DNA of 64,000 nucleotides, taken from positions 15,763,167 to 15,827,166 of the forward strand of contig CM034236.1 in assembly GCA_019916065.1 (NCBI GenBank), read 5' to 3'. A program made the translations under genes and the position numbers. Below, piece after piece: positions 48,475 to 61,140 of the stretch (its first letter is position 1; each line of letters begins with the position of its first letter). The DNA comes from Vitellaria paradoxa. Lineage: Eukaryota > Streptophyta > Magnoliopsida > Ericales > Sapotaceae. Below the pieces are notes generated by a model, which worked only from the letters and a program-made list of their open reading frames with translations, was not told where the DNA came from and did not search any database.

Positions 48475-49031
48475 TTTAGGCTTATTTGGCGCAACAAAAT
48501 TTGTTAAAAGTCTTTAAAAACATCTATTACATTTTTATACCTTCTTACTTTCTTGAAATTCGAAAAAAAGTTCAATATCTTCTAAAAAAAAGTCGATAAT
48601 TATAATTCGGTTAATTAAATAGCAATTTTTTTTTTACTATTCTCACCACGGACCCCTAAACTACCGAATGATACCCACTGTAATCAATTTTTCCGGGGTC
48701 ATTCCGACAGACTATAAAAAACGTTTGGATGCTTTGTCATTTTTTTCCTCCCCGGGTCTACTTGAAATTGTCCGAGCGTGAATTGAAATGCTGTTTGGAT
48801 GGATTCCTTCAAGTAGCAATAATTTCTAAGAGTTGTCAACCCTGTTGTGTCACTTGTTAGTAAAGAGAATCTAATCCGTTCAAACGAAAATTCAATCCGT
48901 CGGAATGAGAATCCTACTGTTTCTCTTTAAAAAATATAGTTGAGATGTGTACATCAAACACTTAAAAGTTCTTTAAATCACATTTTTACTATTTTTTTGT
49001 TATTTTTTACCACACCAAATGCACCCTTTAT
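48475..49031. mobile_element. MITE-like element, related to 24389-24801
   Basis: The left end AGGCTTATTTGGCGCAAC pairs with the reverse complement of the right end, AAGGGTGCATTTGGTGTGG. Internal words such as TTGGATGGATTCC and CGTTCAAACGAAAATTC resemble the interior of 24389-24801. Confidence 0.5.
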
Positions 49032-49435
49032 GCGGGAGTTAATTATGTAATAAAAATAGAAAAATTCTTCAACAATTAGAAAACAATATCTAAAAGAAAA
49101 ACTAAATATTGAAAGAAGTTGCCAATGAATCAATTATATCATGAGTATAAACTGAAAGATTCTATAGTTATTAAAATAGTTATTAAATCATTAGTATCGC
49201 ATAGAAACATTTTCTAATAACATTCCTTATTCCTCCTAAAAAAGTTGTTAATACACATTGTTTATAGCCATTTTATCATTAGAATCCAAATTGATCAAAC
49301 AATAGGTAACATGATTTAATAATTATTTTGTGTAACTGCAACATAATAATCTCTTGTAATCTCACTCTCCGTTGTATTATCATTAACAATTGGTAATATA
49401 AAATCTCATTATTTTAAATGAAAAAATAATTACTA

Positions 49436-51025
49436 TCTATACAATAATACTAAAACAATGTATTTTCTCTCTCTTCTTTTTCTTCACTCCAATCCTAGGT
49501 AACATGCTTCTTTGATCACCATTTTATTTTTTTTATGGATTTTTGAATTATTTTTTAATTCCCTTCATTCTCTCTCCTCCTTTTTCTCTTTTCTAATTCA
49601 CAAAACCATTATTTTTTTGTCTCACATCGCCAAAATATTACAATTTTACCTTCTCTTTTGCCTATAAAAGCACTAGAGTTGTGGCATGTAGTTTTAATAA
49701 ATGCTTAAGAACTTATGGGTTCAAAAAAAAACCCACTTTTTCTTGTTTTCAGGATCCACTTTCATGGATTTCTTAAATAGAACTTACTTATTAATTCATT
49801 ATAGTTGTAAAATTTACTAAATAATTAATTTGGGTTAAAAATTTAAAAATTATTAAATATTAATCAAATTAAAAAATATAACTTCTCTTATAATAATAAC
49901 TCTATTTATATCTTAAATTTAAAAAGCACAAAAAAATGTTAAAATTTAAACACATATAAAATGCTAAAATATTATTTAAGTTTGGGAATAATTTTTTTGT
50001 TCAGAAAAATTTCTAATTTTAAATTAAAATTGGTCATGTCAAAATTTTTAACCGAATAATAATACTCAATATTTGAGTTATTTTTATAAATCTATATTAT
50101 CTTTATTTTTCTGTCTTTTTTTCCTTCGCTTTAATTCTACATGGCATATGTCATTTTTTTTTTATAAATTTTTTAATTATCTTTTGAATTCATTCATTCC
50201 CTCTTCTTCTTTTCTCTTTTCTCATTCACAAAACCTTTATTTATTTATTCCACATCGCTAAAATACTACAACTTCACTTTTTCTCTCATTTTTTTATATA
50301 AAAGCACTAGAATTGTGGCATATAATTTAATAAATGTAAAATATTTCATGAGTTTCGAAAAGAGGCTCACTTGCAAGAGTCCACTTGTTTATAAATTTTA
50401 TATGAATGAACTTATGAGTTTTAGGACGTAATCCACTTGTTTATAAATTTAATATAGTTGTAAAATTTATATATTTCAAATACATTAATAATTAAATTAA
50501 AAACACAAATAAAATTTAAAAATAATTTGTTTAAACACAAAAAAATTGTATATCTAAAATGTGTTATATCTTAAATTTTAAAAAATTAATAAATTTTGAA
50601 ATATTATTTAAGTTTGTGAATAATTTATTTTTAGAGATACATTATATAATTTTAAATTCAAATTGGCCATATCGATAATTTTTAACTGATTAATATAATT
50701 AAGACTAATAGTATTTCTAATTTTGCAAAATAAGTGAAGAATTAAAAAAACACAAAAATGTATATTAAAACTAACAAATAGTTTAAAACAAAAAAGAGAT
50801 CAGATCAATTAGATAAGTTTATGATTTAATATATATTCTAGAGCAAATTTTATTTTTTAGATTTAGATCAGATTGAATCAAGATTTGATAAAAAAAAATA
50901 ACTCTAACTATTTTATAAAATTATGAAATTTTATTAAAATATTTTGTAATATATTTAAAAATTATATTTTATTTATAAAATTGTTATACAATTTCGTGTC
51001 CGTGCATCGCACGGATAAACACTAG
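49436..51025 (+). mobile_element. Helitron built as a head-to-tail dimer
   Basis: The 5' end TCTATACAATAATACTAAAAC follows an A. The 3' end has the hairpin CCGTGC-ATC-GCACGG, then ATAAACA and CTAG followed by T. A second 5'-like end, TCTATATTATC, also after an A, starts at 50091. The two halves are alignable: CATCGCCAAAATATTAC...AAAGCACTAGAGTTGTGGCA at about 49627-49687 recurs at about 50254-50315, and AATATTATTTAAGTTTG recurs about 630 bp on. No transposase. Confidence 0.75.
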
Positions 51026-51026
51026 T

Positions 51027-53103
51027 ATAGTCTAATTCTTTGTACTGTACTCTTCATCTCCCTCGGTTCGTCCTTTAAAGTGCGGTCCGCGTACGGTAAT
51101 TCTACGAATAAAAAATATGCACCAAACCTAATTACGTCAAGTAGCACAAAGATAAATTTGATGACTTAATTTAATTAAGATAATTTCAGAAAGTATATGG
51201 ATTACTTTTAACATTTCAGGAATCAGTTCACCAACTCCATGGAAATTTTCAAACCTTTGGCCGGTGAAATGCCAATCGATGATAGTTACACTGAGGGTGG
51301 TTTGAGAAGGATTAGTTTCGGATTTTTTTATTTTAATTTTTTTAATTTGTATGATATTTTTAATTAAAATTTGATTATTTTTTATTTAGTAACTTTCAGG
51401 TATGTTATTCATATTTAAAAACATAATTTTTAATAAAAAAATTATGTATAAGTGAAAAATTTATTGTTTTGTTCAAAAAAACAAGAAACCGAAAACATTT
51501 CATTCTGAAATTGGCATTTTAACGTGCTTGAGCAGTTAATTGAGCATTGAAAAACTCTCTTGACCGTACGAATGGGATGCCTGGTCTGGGACTTTGGTGC
51601 TCGCCGGATTGTATGATTCAAACGGCCGAAAGGGTGTTGGGAAAGCTACTTTAATTTATTATTTTTGATAAATTGTTATTAAAAACTTAAATTAATTGTT
51701 CTTTCAGAAAGTAACTTTTTGGCTCTAAAAACACTGGTGTGTGTTGATAACCAGTTCAAATTGGCATTTGTGGAGATTAAATGATGGCAATATCATTTGC
51801 ATTGGAATTAGATTTTCATCCTCTGATTATTGTAGTTATGTATATGATTGGTGTGATATTATGATATGCTAAGACACAGTCATATAAATAAATAAAATCT
51901 ATTTTTTGAAAAAATAATAAAATTTTTTTTTTAAACATTTAATGATTCTAAAAAAATATATATGACTAGAGAGTAGTGATTTGTAATGAAACATTAATTA
52001 TAACCTGTGATAATTTCATTGTGCAAATCGATGCTTGGTTATGAGCAACATCCTATCATGAGATATGGTAAAAGAATCAATGAGAGATTATGATTATTTA
52101 TTGTTTCTTAAGTATAAGGTGCATTCATATGATACCAATTTAGATGGTATTTAGATGGTAAAAAAGTACGAAAAAATAAAAATAAAAATAAAAATAGTTG
52201 ATGTAAAAGTAACATATAATGAAATTTGATTGAAAGAAATTGAGAAAAGTTGGTAACTTTTTATAATTTTAGATAACTTTTGGTATTTTTCTGTAGTTTA
52301 AGCTGCCCCTTACTATTAGTTGGGTAGAACGATGTTGTTGGTGGCTTTGCATATTTAATTGCCACTCAATTTTTGTAAACTGATAAAAAAGAGATGATTG
52401 ATGACTCCGCATAAAATTGTTGCTTGTTGGAGATAGATAAAGATAAGCGTTCTATGAACATGATTTAAGCATCTAAGTTTATGTTTACGATTATATATAT
52501 GCATATTAATGTATACATATTGACATTTTACACTTGTGTGCATTCTTACATTCTCCTACGTACTATGTTTAATTTCAAGCTCACTCCTTCTATATTTCAA
52601 GTGACCCTGAAAGGATTATTGATTTAATCTACACACTGTATGTCTTTATTTATGTTTGTTGTATATTCTTCCTACAACCTAATGTGTAAGTCCCTGGATG
52701 CAAACAATATGTGTTGTTATTATTATTTCCATTCGAGATTTTTAAAGCTTGTCGTATGAAATGTATTATTTTAGTTGTGAATATAGAGGACATTAATGTA
52801 GAATAACGAGATACAGGGGTATAAGTAATTTTGACTCTAAATGAAAGGGTATAAAGGTAATTATCTATATTTTTTTAGCTTTTTGGGTGGCCTACAATAT
52901 GAATCTGGGCAAAAAGTAAGCACAGGGGTAAAATTATTATTTTATAATTTGAAATCAAATTGAACTAAAATTTTATTTGTAACAAGTCAGTAAATATTTT
53001 CTAATCTTTTAGAAAACATAAAATATAACATTTGGCAAAAAAATGTTTATCATTTTATTGTATGAGTTTGGATTAAACCAAAATTTGTTAGCTATTAAAA
53101 ATA
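51027..53103. other. AT-rich spacer with one isolated long-TIR terminus
   Basis: No gene is seen. At about 52785-52862 is a sequence like the right end of the 27497-29093 element (GACATTAATG, ACAGGGGTATAAGTAATTTT, GGGTATAAAGGTAATTAT). No matching left end was found within about 1.5 kb, so this may be a solo or truncated copy. The minus-strand ORF at 52355-52543 has no family features. Confidence 0.5.
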
Positions 53104-53429
53104 AGGTAAATTACACCTAAACTCTTTAAACATTTAGATAATTACACATGAACTCCCTTAACATTTAAAAATTACAAACATCTCTTTTTTTTTGAAAAGT
53201 TAATAACACCTAATTTCAATTACTTTTATTAATTTTGACCCTACCTCAGTTAAATTTTTTATTGTAAAGGCAAATTTACCCTTAATTAAATTAATTAATC
53301 ACAAAAAAAAAAAAAACTCCTCCTTCATCATTTCTCTCTTTATCGTAAAAAAAAACTCTCTTCTGTGTTTTTCGGGGAGTTTTCTGGCAACGCCTAACAA
53401 GCAAAAGTGGGGGGATCCTTTATTCTGGC

Positions 53430-53549
53430 TTAGTTAGTGCCTGATTTCTTGGCAGCCTTACGAAAGGAGAATAGGAAACTGACGGTGGGGATGTTGATGC
53501 CTCTGGCGGCTTCAAAGAACTTGAAGCTGTACGGGTTTAGCTCAAAATC
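53430..53549 (-). pseudogene. Unidentified 39-codon open stretch inside the Pack-MULE
   Basis: On the minus strand this reads as a balanced, protein-like stretch including NPYSFKFFEAARGINIPTV and SFRKAAKKSG, ending at a TAA. Composition is far less AT-biased than the surroundings. I do not recognise the family. It may be the last exon of a second captured host gene, opposite in direction to the DnaJ fragment. Confidence 0.4.
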
Positions 53550-53652
53550 CGAACCAAATTTCTCTAAATTTCACTCTCACGATCGTTAAAGATCGAAACA
53601 ACCTCGCATTTCTAATCTCGAAACCAACACAAAGTGCTGTCTTTCTCCCTTC

Positions 53653-53688
<36 letters not shown>

Positions 53689-53756
53689 AAACTTCGAATC
53701 CATCGACAAATGGGAGAATCACAGAGTCAGGAGGGCTTAGACCTCTTGAACTCGTC

Positions 53757-54309
53757 AGACTACAAAGAAGGAAGCTGAAGCCAAGTTTAAGCAAATCTCT
53801 GAAGCCTATGAGGTATATGTGTATGTATGTGTATGTATGTATATATATGTGTGTTTCCGTCCATATTTATCTCCTGTCATTCGCGTTTAGTCAGTTTTTA
53901 CCTTATTTTGGATTGCAGTACTCAATTTGATGAAGTTTCAACCTGTAATTTCTCTTATATTTCCATTTGGGTTCATGCAATCCTATTTAAATGATACTTT
54001 GGGTGAGTTTGATTTGCAAACAAATTTTAAAAATCTCTATAAATCTCTGCTAACTTTATATTAAATCAACTTTTTTCTTTCACTGTATACATTACGAACT
54101 CTCAATTTATCTCACTTTATCTTACTCTAAACTCACCCATTAAGAGTTGTGAAATTTTAGAGTTGAAATTGGTTAATTGTTGTTGTGTTCAATACGGTGA
54201 AAAGAGACTTAAAGGGCAAGTCCCACTACGGGGCGCTAGCAGTCTCAACGGAGTAAACTTCTTCTCCACCGGCAACGGACCTACTGCGTTTAAATTTACA
54301 CCTAGAAAT
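53757..54309 (+). pseudogene. DnaJ/HSP40 gene fragment, first part (exon end, intron, next exon)
   Basis: Positions 53758-53811 read TKKEAEAKFKQISEAYE, the helix III/IV end of a J-domain, followed at once by a GT that would be the donor. About 380 bp of intron-like T-rich sequence follows. At 54190-54309 reading resumes with LKGQVP, then FFSTGNGPTAFKFTPRN, the Gly/Phe-region part of a type II (DnaJB/SIS1-like) co-chaperone, until the copia element interrupts the codon series. The J-domain start with the HPD motif is not present. Confidence 0.75.
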
Positions 54310-54460
54310 TGTTGAAAGTAAAAAGAAGAAGGAGGAAACAAAATTAAAATTAAATTAAAAGAAAAGATGACTTCCACGAAACAATGAAATGAGAGGCAGA
54401 AATAAAATATATATATATTTTTTATTTTATTATTATTATTTTTTTTCCGAATAACAGTTG

Positions 54461-54512
<52 letters not shown>

Positions 54513-55310
54513 CAGAACAAAACAGAAAATGCAGGAAGACCGAAGACTGTGATGTACATAGTTTCCTTAAAACAGATTCGTCCCTTCTACCTGTGCGCGA
54601 GGTTATATGGACGTCTGTTTCCCAGGATACAACGGTTAACAGCACCGAATATAACACAGCACTTCGATACTTTCGGCGAACAATGAACAAACGCAGAACA
54701 CTATCACTGGAAGAGGAAATACGCAGAGAAGAAATAAGATGAAGAGAGAGTCTTTTGCTGCTGTTGTGTCTTCTGTAAGCAGGGAAAAGACTGTATATAT
54801 AGATAATGTGGGGAAGAGGGGCAAACTAGGAATTAACCTGCTGCAGTTATAGAATTGATTTAATTCTGTAATAAACTCAGAATTCAAATTCGAATTCGAA
54901 AGGTTTATAACAGCAGAATTAAACCTGTTAATTATATATTGTTACATAATTAAGCTAGTATCTGTAACTGCCACCGCTGGTGGATAATTAAAAGGCTAAA
55001 ATTGGACTATTCGCGAGACCCGTTTTTCGGACCGGCATTCGTGTCCGCAGGTCGCGCGCTTGCACACGACAGAAGTTTATCGGGCCTCCGTCGGGGCGTA
55101 GGATTTGCACCCTCCTGCGCGTGCGCGCGAGGCATAGTATACTTAACATTGGTTACCACTCATAAAAAGTGTAACCATATATGAAGCACTTAACCTCTTA
55201 CCTCTTTTCCAATGTAGGACAAGTGTTTTCACACTTTCCAATTCAAGAGTGCTCTATGGAAATGCAATTTCTCATTCACCATTTCCTATTTAATTCCAAA
55301 TTTTCCAACA
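54310..55310 (-). repeat. 3' LTR of the nested copia element
   Basis: Nearly identical to 59863-60877, differing by scattered substitutions, the length of the (TA)n tract at about 54467-54507, and the absence of about 20 bp present near 60780-60800. The central part is unusually CpG-rich for this window (about 55015-55130, with GCGCGC). Confidence 0.95.
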
Positions 55311-55864
55311 GTCCCCCACATGAATAGAAATTGATTTAAAATAAATTTGTGATAGTGTTCAATAGTTGAAACCTGCATAGGATAGGTAGGAGTTATCCCT
55401 TGAACCTTCCTTTATGACAATATATTTATTTTACTAGCTGTTCAGTAGACATGATGTCCTTGAACTGAACTACTTTTTTATGTAAATGAGCCATATATTG
55501 CACACAGGAGTCATCTAAACATTTGTTCAGTTCTCATGATTATGCTCGTTTTGGCCATGAACATCAACCTGGTTCTGCAAGAGTTTCTAAAGAATTGAGC
55601 CCTAAACAATTCTCCTTTGAAGCGGCCCCACTTCTCTCTCACATAGGTGATTTCTTAATATTAAGTAATTTACTTACTCCACTTAAGAATCATTAAAGCA
55701 AACCTTTTCTATCCTTTTCCTTTCAATATCACTGTTTCATTATAGGAATGGGTTGAGGGATAGCCCCCCACAGTGACCTTATTAAGTTTTATAATTAGGT
55801 TTTCCCTTTGAACCTAAATCTTGAGATCTCCAGTCAAATAGGTTGGTTTTTCCTTTATAAAAGC

Positions 55865-58800
55865 TTATTTTCCCATGGGCTTCAGTCCCATTCCCCTTGA
55901 CAACTTTTCAACTAACTCTCTATTTAACCCTTTGGTTAGCGGATCCGCAATATTATCCTTTGACTTCACGTAGTCAATGGAAATAATTCCAGTTGAGAGT
56001 AGTTATCTAATGGTATTATGTTTACGACGTATATGTCTAGACTTACCATTATACATATTGCTCTGAGCCCTTCCAATAGCAGATTAACTGTCACAATGTA
56101 TACAAATTGGTGGCACAGGTTTTTCTCATTTTGGAATATCCTCTAAGAAATGGCGTAGCCATTCAGCCTCTTCACCACTTTTATCTAAAGCTATAAATTC
56201 AGACTCCATTGTGGATCTGGCTATAACAGTCTGCTTATAGGATTTCCATGATACAGCTGCACTTGCTAATGTGAATATATATCCACTAGTAGATTTTGAA
56301 TCTTTTATATCAGATATCCAATTTGCATCACTGTATCCTTCTAAAACAGCTGGGTATCTGGTATAATGTAGACCATAATCCCGAGTATACCGTAAATACC
56401 TAAGTATTCTCACTATTGCTTTCCAATGGTCAACACTCGGATTGCTCGTATATCTACTCAATTTACTAACCGCATAAGTAATGTCTAGTCTAGTACAACT
56501 CATTAAGTACATTAGACTTCTAATAACTCTAGAGTACTCTATTTGAGAAATACCCTCTCTTTTATTCTTGGATAGATGAACACTATTATCTAATGGTGTT
56601 CTTGCTATTCCAGATTCATCCTTGTTGAATTTCTCAAGGATCTTGTCCACATAGTGTGACTGATTCAAAATAAGACCATCTGATGTTCTTATGATTTTAA
56701 TTCCTAAAATCACATCAGCAAGTCCTATGTCTTTCATATCAAATTTTGAATTCAACATATTCTTGGTAGATTTAATTGTTTTGTAATCACTACCAACAAT
56801 GAGTATGTCATCCACGTAAAGACACAAAATGACATAGCCATTTTCAGTCTCTTTACTATAAACACATTTATCACACTCATTAATCTTAAATCCATTGGTA
56901 ATCATTGCATTATCAAACTTTTCATGCCATTGCTTTGGCGCTTGTTTCAAGCCATACAGTGATTTTACCAATCTACAAACTTTCCTTTCCTGTCCTGGAG
57001 CTATAAAACCCTCAGGTTGTTCCATATAGATTTCTTCATCCAAATCACCATTTAGGAAAGCTGTTTTTACATCCATTTGATGTATCTCTAGGTTTCGCAA
57101 AGCAGCGATAGCTAGTATCATCCTAATGGAATTTATTCTCGTAACAGGAGAATAAGTATCAAAGTAATCTAGGCCTTCTCTTTGCCTGTATCCCTTGATC
57201 ACAAGTCTGGTTTTATACTTATCAATGGTACCATCTGCTTTCATTTTCCTTTTAAAGATCCATTTGGACCCTAAAGGTTTACAACCAGAAGGAAGATCCA
57301 CTAACTCCCAAGTATGATTCTGCAAAATTGAATCTACTTCACTTTTAATTGCTTCTTTCCATAGATGTCCCTCAGGGGAATTTACAGCCTCTGAATAATT
57401 TAGTGGTTCTTTCTCTAACAAATAAGTTAGAAAATCATTTCCAAATGATTTTTCCACTCTTACTCTTTTGCTACGTCTAAGTCCTAGTTCATGATCAGAA
57501 TCATGACTTCCTTCATTCATAGTTTCATTTGTTCGTTTAGAAGAACTTGACATCTCGTTGGATTTACAAGGAAATACATCTTCAAAAAATGATGCATTCC
57601 TAGATTCCATTATCGTGTTCTTGTGTATCTCTAGTATTTTAGATGCATGCACAAGAAACCGATAAGCATTACTGTTATGTGCATATCCAATGAATATGCA
57701 GTCTACCATTTTAGGACCTATTTTTATTTTCTTTGGTGTTGGAACAGCTACTTTTGCAAAACACCCCCACACTCGCAAGTATTTGTAGGATGGTCTCCTA
57801 CCCTTCCATAACTCATAAGGAGTTTTTTCTTTTTTCTTTCGGGGTACCTTATTTAAAAGGTAATTACTTGACAAAATAGCTTCACCCCACATATTTTGAG
57901 GTAATCCTGAACTTAGTAACATCGCGTTCATCATTTCTTTCAATATGCGATTTTTACGTTCAGCAACACCATTTGATTGAGGTGAATAAGGTGCAGTAAT
58001 TTCATGTATAATTCCATGTTGCGTACAAAATTCACCAATTGGTATTTCGTACTCGCCACCTCTATCACTTCTCAATCTTTTAATCTTTTTATTAAGCTGA
58101 TTTTCAACTTCATTTTTGTAGAGAACAAATTTCTCTAAAGCTTCATCTTTACTTTTTAGCAAATACACATAACAGTATTTTGTGCTATCATCAACAAAGG
58201 TGATAAAATATTTATTACCACCTCTTGTTTGTACAAATTTTAAATCACAAACATCACTATGAATTAATTCAAGGGGTTCGGTGTTTCTTTCAATTGTTTG
58301 GAAAGATGATCTTGTTAATTTTGCCTCAACACAAATTTCACATTTATGTTTTAAATCAATTTGGAATGCGGGTATGTGATCCAAATTAATTAATCTACGA
58401 AATGTATCAAAATTAACATGTCCTAGTCTACCATGCCGCAAATTAGAAGACTCAAGCAAATAAGCAAAAGATTTCTTATTTTTATTAATAATAGCCATAA
58501 CATTGAGCTTAAAAAGCCCATCAGTTACATAACCCTTTCCCACATACATTCCAGATTTTGACAAAAGAACTTTGTCTGACTCAAAAACCATACGAAATCC
58601 ATGCTTATTCAGCAAAGACCCAGACACTAAGTTCTTGCGGATTTCTGGCACATACAACACATTATTCAGAGTCAGTTCTTTCCCAGAAGTCATTTTCAAC
58701 AGCACCTTCCCTTCGCCTTCTACAGCAGAAGTAGCAGAGTTTCCCATGAAAATTTTCTCCCCATTAACTGGTTCGAAAGTAGTGAACAGGTCCTTGTTAG

Positions 58801-59827
58801 AGCATACGTGCCTAGTGGCACCAGTGTCAATCCACCATTCCTTTGGGTTTGACCCAACTAGGTTCACTTCAGAAACCACTGCAGAGAGGTTTATATTTGA
58901 CACATCTTGAGCAATTTCATTCACCACATTTGCTTCGTGTTTCTTCTTTGGAAGTCTACAGTCAACAGATCTGTGACCTATCTTGCCACAATTAAAGCAT
59001 TTCCCTTGAAACTTCGGCTTGGAAATTCCACCTTTTGGGCCTAATTTCGGTTTGGCAATTTTCTTGTTTTTGGGGCCTTGCTTATGCTCCATTACATTTG
59101 CCTTAGCAGCAGCAAGATTGAATCCTCTATGTTCAGAACTTCTGTTGTCTTCTTCAATACAAAGTCTAACAATCAGTTCTTCCAGATTCATTTCCTTTCG
59201 TTTGTGTTTGAGGTAGTTTTTGAAATCCTTCCACCCTGGAGGTAGCTTCTCAATAATTGTAGCCACTTGGAAGGTTTCACTCAAAATCATTCCTTCTGCC
59301 TGAATCTCATGCAAGATTACTTGAATTTCTTGCACTTGAATGATCACAGCCTTGGAATCCACCCTCTTATAATCAAGGAACTTACCGACCACAAATTTCT
59401 TTGCTCCGGCATCCTCTGTTTTATATTTACGGTCTAAGGATTCCCACAACTCCTTTGCAGTCTTCATTGTACAATAAATATTATACAATGAGTCATGTAA
59501 ACCATTCATGACATAATTCCTTCATAAGAAATCAGAATGCTTCCAAACATCAACCGCATTGACGACTTGCATATCCGTTTCTTCCTCGGACGACTTAGGA
59601 GCCTCCTCAGTCAAGAATCTTGCAAGATTCAAGGTGGTCAGATAGAACAGCATCTTTTGCTGCCACCTTTTAAAGTTCAATCCATTGAACTTTTCAGGCT
59701 TCTCACCATGGTTTACAGAAACCGTAGGTACAGAAGTCAGTCCAGGCAAATGGACAGTAGAGACAGAGGCAGAGGCTTTGGCTTCTTTTGCAGCAATCAT
59801 ATTAGAAGCATCATTTCCGGTAGCCAT
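55865..59827 (-). pseudogene. gag-pol polyprotein of the nested copia element, four in-frame stops
   Basis: One frame of 1321 codons runs from ATG 59827 to TAA 55865-55867, close to the Tnt1 length. Order: gag, zinc knuckle [14 protein letters not shown] (about 58958-58999), protease [12 protein letters not shown] (about 58802-58837), GAG-pre-integrase [11 protein letters not shown], integrase core with DRGGEY and an [13 protein letters not shown] stretch, reverse transcriptase with YVDDILIVG (near 56800-56825), and RNase H with YSDANWISD. In-frame stops: TGA 59523-59525, TGA 56126-56128, TAA 56084-56086, TAA 56003-56005. No frameshift. Resembles Tork/Tnt1-type elements; lineage not proven. 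Confidence 0.93.
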
Positions 59828-59845
59828 TTTCCTTTTAATTAAAGC

Positions 59846-59860
59846 CGAATCTGTTTTAAG
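59846..59860 (-). promoter_or_regulatory. Unusual primer-binding position, complementary to the element's own LTR
   Basis: Two bases inside the 5' LTR end, the leader reads CTTAAAACAGATTCG in element orientation. Copia elements normally begin here with TGG, complementary to a tRNA CCA end. Instead these 15 bases are the exact reverse complement of CGAATCTGTTTTAAG within the LTR (60113-60127). The gag ATG follows only 35 bases after the LTR. Confidence 0.5.
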
Positions 59861-59862
59861 AT

Positions 59863-60011
59863 TGTTGAAAGTAAAAAGAAGAAGGAGGAAACAAAATTAA
59901 AATTAAATTAAAAGAAAAGATGACTTCCACGAAACAATGAAATGAGAGGTAGAAATAAAAAATATATATATTTTTTATTTTATTATTATTTTTTTTTTCG
60001 AATAACAGTTG

Positions 60012-60059
<48 letters not shown>

Positions 60060-60877
60060 CAGAACAGAACAGAAAATGCAGGAAGACCGAGGACTGTGAT
60101 GTACACAGTTTCCTTAAAACAGATTCGTCCCCTCTACCTGGGCGCAAGGTTATATGGACATCTGTTTCCCAGGATACAACGGTTAACAGCACCGAAGATA
60201 ACACAGCACTTCGATACTCTCGGTGAACAATGAACAAACGCAGAACACTATCACTGGAAGAGGAAATACGCAGAGAAGAAATAAGATGAAGAGAGAGTCT
60301 TTTGCTGCTGTTGTGTCTTCTGTAAGCAGGGAAAAGACTGTATATATAGATAATGTGGGGAAGAGGGGCAAACTAGGAATTAACCTGCTGTAGTTACAGA
60401 ATTGATTTAATTCTGTAATAAACTCAGAATTCAAATTCGAATTCGAAAGGTTTATAACAGCAGAATTAAACCTGTTAATTATATACTGTTACATAATTAA
60501 GCCAGTATCTGTAACTGTCACCGCTGGTGGATAATTAAAAGGCTAAAATTGGACTATTTGCGAGACCCGTTTTTCGGACCGGCATTCGTGTCCGCACGTC
60601 GCGCGCTTGCACACGACAGAAGTTTATCGGGCCTCCGTCGGGGCGTAGGATTTGCACCCCCTGCGCGTGCGCACGAGGCATAGTATACTTAACATTGGTT
60701 ACCACTCATAAAAAGTGTAACCATATATGAAGCACTTAACCTCTTACCTCTTTTCCATTGTGGGATAAGTGTTTTCACATTTTCAACTTAGCCTTTCACA
60801 CTTTCCAATTCAAGAGTGTTCTATGAAAATGCAATTTCTCATTCACCATTTCTTATTTAATTCCAAATTTTCCAACA
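59863..60877 (-). repeat. 5' LTR of the nested copia element
   Basis: In element orientation a clear TATA box (CTATATATAC) lies near 60340-60351, and a weaker one (CATATAACC) near 60147-60156. The latter is about 27 bases before the segment complementary to the leader. A (TA)n tract lies at about 60018-60056. Confidence 0.95.
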
Positions 60878-61140
60878 GAAATGCCAATGATATATTCGCA
60901 TAGTTTTTTTGGGTCTTCGAGCCTATTCGGAGGAATGGGTGGAGGCATGAGGGGTGGGTCGTGATTTAGAAGCCTCTTTGGCGATGATTTCTTTGAGTCG
61001 TTGTAAATTTCTTGTTGCTCGGGTTCAGAGATTTGCTTGAGCCGAGCATGGCGCCAGTTGGGGGTTTTGCATTGTCGGAAGGTTGAGTGCTAACCATGGG
61101 ATGGTCGAAAAGACCAACGGACTGACCGGAAAACGCAAGG
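60878..61140 (+). pseudogene. DnaJ/HSP40 gene fragment, second part
   Basis: After the GAAAT duplication the reading resumes with NANDIFA, an in-frame TAG, then one extra T, and continues with GSSSLFGGMGGGMRGGS and FRSLFGDDFFES. This is the Gly/Met-rich region of a type II DnaJ protein and continues directly from the part before 54310. It is broken by the TAG at 60901-60903, the one-base shift, and a later TGA. Sequence to about 61140 may be further exon remnants but is not clear. Confidence 0.75.

Larger units (their letters stand above)
54310..60877 (-). mobile_element. Ty1/copia retrotransposon with both LTRs, nested in the Pack-MULE
   Basis: Two LTRs of 1001 and 1015 bp flank one internal region on the minus strand. 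The 5-bp target duplication GAAAT is perfect (54305-54309 and 60878-60882). The LTRs start TGTTGGAAAATTTGG and end CAACA in element orientation. A single gag-pol frame lies between, with four in-frame stops. A TGTGGGGGAC tract at 55311-55320 precedes the 3' LTR as polypurine tract. A tRNA-type primer-binding site is missing (see 59846-59860). Confidence 0.95.

Noticed and set aside
54436..54887. Overlapping minus-strand ORFs in the LTR, repeated at 59986-60434
   Set aside because: They lie wholly inside the LTRs, include the (TA)n tract, and are explained as LTR leader sequence, though both LTRs keep them open.
58572..58910. Plus-strand ORF of 112 codons
   Set aside because: It is antisense to the protease region of the copia polyprotein and has no feature of its own.
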